From CBFGTV01 sp965652145 (GTDB lineage: Bacteria; Bacillota; Clostridia; Peptostreptococcales; Natronincolaceae): 9,199 nt of DNA. A program made the translations under genes and the position numbers. Below are positions 5,704 to 9,199 of the stretch, in pieces; the stretch's first letter is position 1, and each line of letters opens with the position of its first letter. The notes under the pieces are model-generated. The model worked only from the letters and a program-made list of their open reading frames with translations, did not search any database and was not told the origin of the DNA. The stretch lies in NCBI GenBank assembly GCA_965652145.1, contig CBFGTV010000102.1, positions 1-9,199 of the forward strand, read 5' to 3'.

Positions 5704-6405
5704 ATGAATCGAATTGGTATTATTGGTGCGATGGAGGAAGAAATTGAAATTCTGAAAAATGAGATGGAGCTAAGGAAAACCATAAAAATTGCCCATATGG
5801 AGTTCTATCAAGGTATTCTTGGTTCCAAGGAGATAATTCTTGTACGCTGCGGGATCGGTAAGGTGAATGCAGCCATTTGTACCCAAATTTTAATTGGTCA
5901 ATTGGGCGTCACCCATGTAATTAATACCGGCGTGGCCGGGGCTATTCATGACTCATTGAATGTGCTGGATGTAGTGATTTCCACCGATGTTCAACAGCAT
6001 GATTTTGACGTAACAGGCTTTGGCTACCCAATTGGGGTGATTCCACGGATGGACTGCTCTATTTTTCCAGCCCATGGGGAGCTGGTTAAGCTGGCCAGGG
6101 AGGCTGCAAAGGAGTTTATTAACGAGCATCAGGTTCTGACCGGAAGAATTGTATCAGGCGATGTTTTTGTAAGCAGCAGCCAATTGAAGGATAAAATATG
6201 GAATCAATTTAAAGGGCTATGCACTGAGATGGAGGGAGCTGCTATTGGGCATACCTGCCATGTCAATGGAATCCCCTTTGTTATCATTCGAACCATGTCT
6301 GATAGGGCCGACGGCTCTGCCCACGATAATTTTAACGAATTTGTCAATCAGGCAGCCATCTACTCTAAACAAATCGTAAAGGGTATGCTGGCAGCCATGA
6401 AGTAA
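5704..6405 (+). CDS. mtnN: 5'-methylthioadenosine/S-adenosylhomocysteine nucleosidase
   Basis: A 233-residue MtnN (Pfs). It cleaves adenine from methylthioadenosine, S-adenosylhomocysteine and 5'-deoxyadenosine, clearing by-products of SAM use and feeding methionine salvage and the LuxS branch. Motifs: IGIIGAMEEEIEIL with catalytic Glu12; VRCGIGKVNAA (47-57); NTGVAGA (74-80); the substrate-binding stretch QQHDFDVTGFGYPIG (97-111); SGDVFVSS (151-158); TEMEGAA (174-180) with the ribose-binding Glu177; and RTMSDRAD (196-203) with the catalytic Asp200. Length is typical. Start ATG 5704 has the strong site AGGGAGGTAA about 5 bp upstream. The DAHP synthase gene follows after 16 bp, so the two are very likely cotranscribed. 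Confidence 0.96.
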   Translation: MNRIGIIGAMEEEIEILKNEMELRKTIKIAHMEFYQGILGSKEIILVRCGIGKVNAAICTQILIGQLGVTHVINTGVAGAIHDSLNVLDVVISTDVQQHDFDVTGFGYPIGVIPRMDCSIFPAHGELVKLAREAAKEFINEHQVLTGRIVSGDVFVSSSQLKDKIWNQFKGLCTEMEGAAIGHTCHVNGIPFVIIRTMSDRADGSAHDNFNEFVNQAAIYSKQIVKGMLAAMK

Positions 6406-6421
6406 GAAAAGGGAAGGTAAG

Positions 6422-7237
6422 ATGAAGCTAAAGCTGATAAACAGACAAGACAAATCACATCAAAAAATGATCAAAGTAAAGAATATTATTATAGGCGACA
6501 GTGAAAAGGTGATTATTGCGGGGCCCTGTGCCATAGAGGGAAGGGACCAAATTTTCAAAACAGCTGAAATAGTAAAGAAAAGTGGCGCCCATATATTAAG
6601 GGGAGGTGCCTTTAAGCCCAGAACCTCCCCCTATTCCTTTCAAGGCTTGGGGGAGGAAGGACTTAAGCTCATGAAGGAAGCCGGAGACCACTATGAGCTG
6701 CCCATTATTTCAGAGGTGATGGATACCCGGGAGGTAGCATTACTGAATGAATATGTGGATATACTTCAAATTGGCTCTCGGAACATGCAAAATTATAGTC
6801 TATTGCGGGAGGTTGGAAAGGGCTCAAAACCTGTACTATTAAAGCGAGGTATGGCCGCCACAATAGAAGATTGGTTGATGGCTGCCGAATATATAGCTGC
6901 TGAAGGAAATGATAATATTATCCTGTGTGAACGGGGGATCAGAACCTTTTCATCCCACACCCGAAACACCCTCGATCTTTCCTGTGTACCAATTATTAAG
7001 CGGCTTTCCTGCCTGCCCATCATAGTAGACCCCAGCCATGGCACTGGTATAAGGGAGCTGGTTACTCCCATGGCCTTGGCCTCCATTGCTGCAGGGGCCG
7101 ACGGAATCATGGTGGAAATCCATCCTAATCCTACCGAGGCCCTTTCAGATGGCCCTCAATCATTAACCTTGGGTGATTTCCAGGAATTAAGCAGCGAAAT
7201 CAAGGCATTGGATCAGTATTTTAGGGGGGCCAGATAA
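6422..7237 (+). CDS. aroF: 3-deoxy-7-phosphoheptulonate (DAHP) synthase, type I-beta, short form
   Basis: A 271-residue DAHP synthase. It condenses phosphoenolpyruvate and erythrose 4-phosphate in the first step of the shikimate pathway. Motifs: AGPCAIEG (33-40), RGGAFKPRTSPYSFQG (60-75), SEVMD (97-101), QIGSRNMQN (116-124), LLKRGM (139-144), CERGIRTF (169-176), VDPSHGTG (202-209), MVEIHPNP (230-237). Likely metal ligands are Cys36, His206, Glu232 and Asp243; these sit at a constant offset of 66 from the Thermotoga maritima ligands as I recall them (102, 272, 298, 309). So the catalytic barrel is complete, but the ~66-residue ferredoxin-like/ACT regulatory domain is absent, and no chorismate mutase domain is fused. 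Feedback inhibition through that domain is therefore not expected. Start ATG 6422 has GGGAAGGT (6411-6418). It lies 16 bp after mtnN. An aroG name would be equally defensible. Confidence 0.94.
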   Translation: MKLKLINRQDKSHQKMIKVKNIIIGDSEKVIIAGPCAIEGRDQIFKTAEIVKKSGAHILRGGAFKPRTSPYSFQGLGEEGLKLMKEAGDHYELPIISEVMDTREVALLNEYVDILQIGSRNMQNYSLLREVGKGSKPVLLKRGMAATIEDWLMAAEYIAAEGNDNIILCERGIRTFSSHTRNTLDLSCVPIIKRLSCLPIIVDPSHGTGIRELVTPMALASIAAGADGIMVEIHPNPTEALSDGPQSLTLGDFQELSSEIKALDQYFRGAR

Positions 7238-7242
7238 CCAAC

Positions 7243-7270
7243 CATAGGCCGCTAAATATCTATGTTTTTT
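7243..7270 (+). terminator. Weak candidate terminator after the DAHP synthase gene
   Basis: CATAG (7243-7247) and CTATG (7260-7264) can pair, directly followed by six T (7265-7270). The stem is only five base pairs plus a possible wobble, so it would be weak. No better terminator is visible downstream. Confidence 0.3.
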
Positions 7271-7275
7271 AACTA

Positions 7276-7368
7276 TCAATAGGAAAGCTCCCACTTATCA
7301 ATATTAAATAGAGCTTTCAGAATATGGCTTTCAATAAAGTCGTCCTTAAATTCTTCAAAGGAGCTCAA
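7276..7368 (-). pseudogene. Possible small ORF or gene remnant
   Basis: On the minus strand a 30-codon TTG-started frame reads LSSFEEFKDDFIESHILKAL followed by FNIDKWELSY and TGA. The composition (acidic-aromatic helix, KALFNIDKWE) looks more protein-like than random AT-rich sequence. There is no convincing Shine-Dalgarno and a stop lies directly upstream in frame. It may be the tail of a decayed gene in the 390-bp gap between aroF and yteA. I recognise no family. Confidence 0.22.
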
Positions 7369-7426
7369 TTATTTTTTCTGTGATACTTTTCCTGGAAATA
7401 AATTTTAATAATCGGGAAAAATAAGA

Positions 7427-7593
7427 TTAGGGCGTGTCTGAAAACCCACTCAAGGGGCATCTTTCACCTTTTTTGTCCCACGCAGCGTTGCTTTTCCTTG
7501 ACGTACCCCTGGTATGCCTTCAAAAAAGCGCCTTGCTTGGAACAAAAAATTCAGTAAAATCTGCACCCTTCGGAGTATTCAGACACACCCTAA
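7427..7593. mobile_element. Palindromic MITE-like element
   Basis: A 167-bp element bounded by 16-bp terminal inverted repeats: TTAGGGCGTGTCTGAA (7427-7442) and TTCAGACACACCCTAA (7578-7593), matching at 15 of 16 positions. Taking the ends as GGG/CCC leaves a TA on each side (7428-7429, 7591-7592), consistent with a TA target duplication. The palindrome continues inward: TTTTTTGT-CCCACGCAGCG (from about 7470) mirrors CGCCTTGCTTGG-AACAAAAAA (to about 7549), and the centre is GTACC-CCT-GGTAT (7503-7515). The whole unit can fold into one long imperfect hairpin. No transposase is encoded. Its higher GC patches and lack of a real gene contrast with the AT-rich flanks (7238-7426 holds little else). 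Confidence 0.75.
7533..7560 (+). promoter_or_regulatory. Possible outward promoter inside the MITE
   Basis: TTGCTT (7533-7538) and TAAAAT (7555-7560) are 16 bp apart and point toward yteA, whose start is 70 bp downstream. No better promoter is seen between the element and yteA. Such matches are common in AT-rich DNA, so this is tentative. Confidence 0.3.
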
Positions 7594-7630
7594 CTGATCA
7601 GAAAAAATTCCAGAGTTAGGAGGATTTCAA

Positions 7631-8302
7631 TTGAAATCACACCAATTAATCTATTTTAAAGGGCGTTTACTGGAGGAAAAACAATCTATTCTAAAAACCC
7701 TGGAAAGAATGGAGGCCCATGAAACCAATCAAGGCTCCTTAAGGGAATATACCGAAGAGCTTTCTGCCTATGATAATCATCCCGGCGACCTGGGAACCGA
7801 AACCTTTATGGTGGAAATGAATGCCAATCTAGAGAACCATGAGCGATATCGCCTGGCTGAAATTGACCGTGCCCTTGAAAAAATTGAAAAGGGAACCTAT
7901 GGAAGCTGTAGTCTTTGTGGAACTGAAATCCCTACCGAGAGGCTGGACTTAATTCCAGAGGTAAGCCTTTGCATGGAATGTGCCAAGGAAAAACTTCCCC
8001 TCGAAGACCTTCAGGGAGACAGAGGAAGGCCAGGGGAGGAATCCCGGTTGTATCCAGCCTTCGAAAGAACCAATATGGACGAAAAGGATTACACCGGCTT
8101 TGATGGAGAAGACAGCTATCAACAGGTGGCTAAATTTAATGAGGTGAAAAATGACCCCTCCTTTTCAACAGGTGACCATTTTGGTATTTTTGATGAAGAC
8201 TCCGAGGGAATTGTTCAGGAGGTGGAGGGGATCTCTGAGGAGGAGTATAGAAATCAGCTCTATTATCAAGGCGGAGTCAAAAAATTTCGTAGAAAAAGAT
8301 AA
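7631..8302 (+). CDS. yteA: YteA-like TraR/DksA zinc-finger protein
   Basis: A 223-residue protein of the DksA/TraR superfamily, YteA-like. It has an N-terminal helical hairpin (about 1-90, with LSAYDNHPGDLGTETFMVEMN, then LAEIDRALEKIEKGTYGSC approximated in 75-93) and a C4 zinc finger with Cys93, Cys96, Cys114 and Cys117 (CSLC...CMEC). An acidic C-terminal extension (about 130-223) contains DYTGFDGEDSYQQVAKFNE. DksA proteins act in the RNA polymerase secondary channel; YteA homologues in spore formers are annotated as sporulation-related, with mechanism unproven. The TTG start has AGGAGG (7618-7623) 7 bp upstream. A palindromic element lies only 37 bp before the start. In many relatives as I recall them this gene follows ileS; here it does not. 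Confidence 0.88.
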   Translation: MKSHQLIYFKGRLLEEKQSILKTLERMEAHETNQGSLREYTEELSAYDNHPGDLGTETFMVEMNANLENHERYRLAEIDRALEKIEKGTYGSCSLCGTEIPTERLDLIPEVSLCMECAKEKLPLEDLQGDRGRPGEESRLYPAFERTNMDEKDYTGFDGEDSYQQVAKFNEVKNDPSFSTGDHFGIFDEDSEGIVQEVEGISEEEYRNQLYYQGGVKKFRRKR

Positions 8303-8323
8303 GAACAGATCAAATTTATTTAG

Positions 8324-8349
8324 AAAAAGGTACTTTGGGTATCTTTTTT
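8324..8349 (+). terminator. AT-rich hairpin terminator after yteA
   Basis: AAAAAGGTAC (8324-8333) pairs with GTATCTTTTT (8339-8348) with one G-T wobble around the loop TTTGG, ending in a T run. It is stable enough for partial termination before lspA, and the lspA promoter lies just downstream. Confidence 0.5.
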
Positions 8350-8359
8350 CTTTATGTAA

Positions 8360-8368
8360 TGTTATAAT
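8360..8368 (+). promoter_or_regulatory. Extended -10 promoter of lspA
   Basis: TGTTATAAT is a perfect extended -10 (TGNTATAAT) lying 35 bp before the lspA start and after the hairpin at 8324-8349. No good -35 is visible. Confidence 0.5.
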
Positions 8369-8403
8369 CAGAAAGGATTTAATTGAATTAAGGAGGGTTT
8401 AAT

Positions 8404-8862
8404 ATGGGTATAATGATCCTGACAGTGGTGTTAATTGTAGATCAATTGACCAAAAATTGGGCACTAAATTCTCTCAAACCCCTTAGAGATTTACCCGTCA
8501 TTCAAAACATTTTTCATCTAACCTATGTAGAAAATAGGGGAGCCGCCTTTGGAATGCTTCAAAATCAAAAACTGTTTTTTATTATCACCACGCTGCTGGT
8601 GGTAGGGGGCGTTCTTATTTTCATGATCAAGAATAAAAATAACATGCATATACTGTTGAAAATCAGCCTTAGTCTGATCGTTGGCGGAGCCCTGGGAAAC
8701 TTCCTTGATCGGATACGCCATGGCTTTGTAGTAGATTTTTTTCGTATTGCCTGGTTTGATTTTCCTGTATTTAATGTGGCAGATAGCGCCATTGTGGTGG
8801 GGGCCATATTGGTTTCTTATTATGTGATTAAATATGATTCTGTTAAAACTAAGGAGATGTAG
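8404..8862 (+). CDS. lspA: Lipoprotein signal peptidase (signal peptidase II)
   Basis: A 152-residue LspA. It is an aspartyl protease of the cytoplasmic membrane that removes signal peptides from diacylglyceryl-modified prolipoproteins. Four hydrophobic segments lie at about 1-12, 56-75, 82-100 and 122-143. Conserved blocks: VDQLTK (12-17), VENRGAAFGM (42-51), GGALGNFLDRIRHGFVVDFF (94-113) and FPVFNVADSAIVVG (120-133). The catalytic pair is Asp102 and Asp127. The first helix is slightly short but the start is fixed by AGGAGGG (8391-8397) 6 bp upstream. It has its own extended -10 promoter and is coupled to the following pseudouridine synthase gene, whose ribosome binding site lies in its last codons. 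Confidence 0.96.
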   Translation: MGIMILTVVLIVDQLTKNWALNSLKPLRDLPVIQNIFHLTYVENRGAAFGMLQNQKLFFIITTLLVVGGVLIFMIKNKNNMHILLKISLSLIVGGALGNFLDRIRHGFVVDFFRIAWFDFPVFNVADSAIVVGAILVSYYVIKYDSVKTKEM

Positions 8863-8864
8863 CG

Positions 8865-9199
8865 GTGGAAAGGGAAAGATTTTTTGTTTCTGAGGAAGAA
8901 GAAGGAATCAGATTAGATGTCTTTGCGGCGGAGCAATTGAATTCCTTTAGCAGGAGCTATATACAAAAACTTATTAAAGATCAAATGGTTTTGGTGAATG
9001 GCAGTGTAGAAAAAAGCAAGTACCAGGTGAGAACTGGCGATGAGATAGAAATCAATATTCCCAAGGCTACAGAGCTTGATATAAAGCCCCAGAAAATACC
9101 CTTGGAGGTGGTTTATGAAGATGATGATCTGCTGGTGATTAATAAGCCAAAAGGGATGGTGGTTCACCCTGCCCCAGGCAATTATGAAAATACCCTTGT
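8865..9199 (+). CDS. rluD: RluD-type (RluA family) 23S rRNA pseudouridine synthase, N-terminal part
   Basis: The first 111 codons of a gene that runs off the window. The GTG start at 8865 lies 2 bp after the lspA stop; its Shine-Dalgarno AAGGAGATG (8851-8859) is inside the lspA coding end. Residues about 12-65 form an S4 RNA-binding domain (GIRLDVFAAEQL, FSRSYIQKLIKDQMVLVNG, KYQVRTGDEIEI). The catalytic domain begins with IPLEVVYEDDDLLVINKPKG and MVVHPAPGNYENTLV, where the family's active-site segment follows. The catalytic Asp of the RLD motif is beyond the window end. Family members isomerise uridines in 23S rRNA; the name rluD (ylyB in Bacillus) is by position after lspA and domain order. 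Confidence 0.9.
   Translation, partial: MERERFFVSEEEEGIRLDVFAAEQLNSFSRSYIQKLIKDQMVLVNGSVEKSKYQVRTGDEIEINIPKATELDIKPQKIPLEVVYEDDDLLVINKPKGMVVHPAPGNYENTL

Noticed and set aside
6793..7110. 105-codon minus-strand ORF
   Set aside because: It is antisense to the conserved core of the DAHP synthase gene and has no signals of its own.
7283..7318. Inverted repeat GAAAGCTC / GAGCTTTC with a 20-base loop
   Set aside because: It has no T run after it and a long loop, so it is not a convincing terminator; it may be chance or part of the remnant.
7434..7619. 61-codon plus-strand ORF starting in the gap before yteA
   Set aside because: It lies almost wholly inside the palindromic element, has no ribosome binding site, and its reading is explained by the inverted repeats.
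8151..8402. 83-codon ORF overlapping the end of yteA
   Set aside because: It is a shifted frame of yteA and its downstream spacer, with no Shine-Dalgarno; the yteA terminator and lspA promoter lie inside it.

Overview
The window looks like chromosomal DNA of a low-GC, endospore-forming Clostridia (Firmicutes). It is AT-rich, carries strong AGGAGG-type ribosome binding sites and many TTG starts, and holds the Firmicutes ylm/divIVA cell-division cluster followed by a yteA-lspA-rluD stretch. The overall look recalls Alkaliphilus-like Clostridia; that genus suggestion is an inference from gene content and protein style, not a database match.

Layout. (1) Positions 1-1322: three small, poorly known genes. 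A minus-strand gene encodes a 66-aa two-helix membrane protein, bounded by a bidirectional terminator hairpin. Diverging from it is a 95-aa stand-alone WYL-like protein, whose sigma-A-type promoter has a near-consensus LexA (SOS) box filling the spacer between -35 and -10. A membrane-anchored 127-aa protein of unknown function follows and ends in a clear terminator. (2) Positions 1440-5620: a tightly packed six-gene operon, HlyD-like adaptor - yggS/ylmE - sepF - yggT/ylmG - ylmH - divIVA, closed by a hairpin terminator. SepF, YlmG and DivIVA are division or envelope proteins; YggS is a PLP-homeostasis protein and YlmH an S4-domain ribosome-associated protein. (3) Positions 5629-7270: a two-gene metabolic unit, mtnN (MTA/SAH nucleosidase) and a short type I-beta DAHP synthase without its N-terminal regulatory domain. 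(4) Positions 7238-7630: a non-coding gap with a possible gene remnant and a 167-bp palindromic MITE-like element, TTAGGG[C/T]GTGTCTGAA ends, lying just upstream of the next gene. (5) Positions 7631-9199: yteA-like DksA/TraR zinc-finger gene, lspA (signal peptidase II) and the start of an rluD-type pseudouridine synthase running off the window.

The most interesting signal is the SOS box sitting exactly inside the promoter of the small WYL-like gene. It suggests a LexA-controlled, single-domain ligand-sensing protein with no DNA-binding domain of its own. Other points: a homopolymeric A8-G-A10 tract at the start of the HlyD-like gene at the head of the division operon, the MITE and its possible outward promoter toward yteA, and the lack of ileS between divIVA and yteA.
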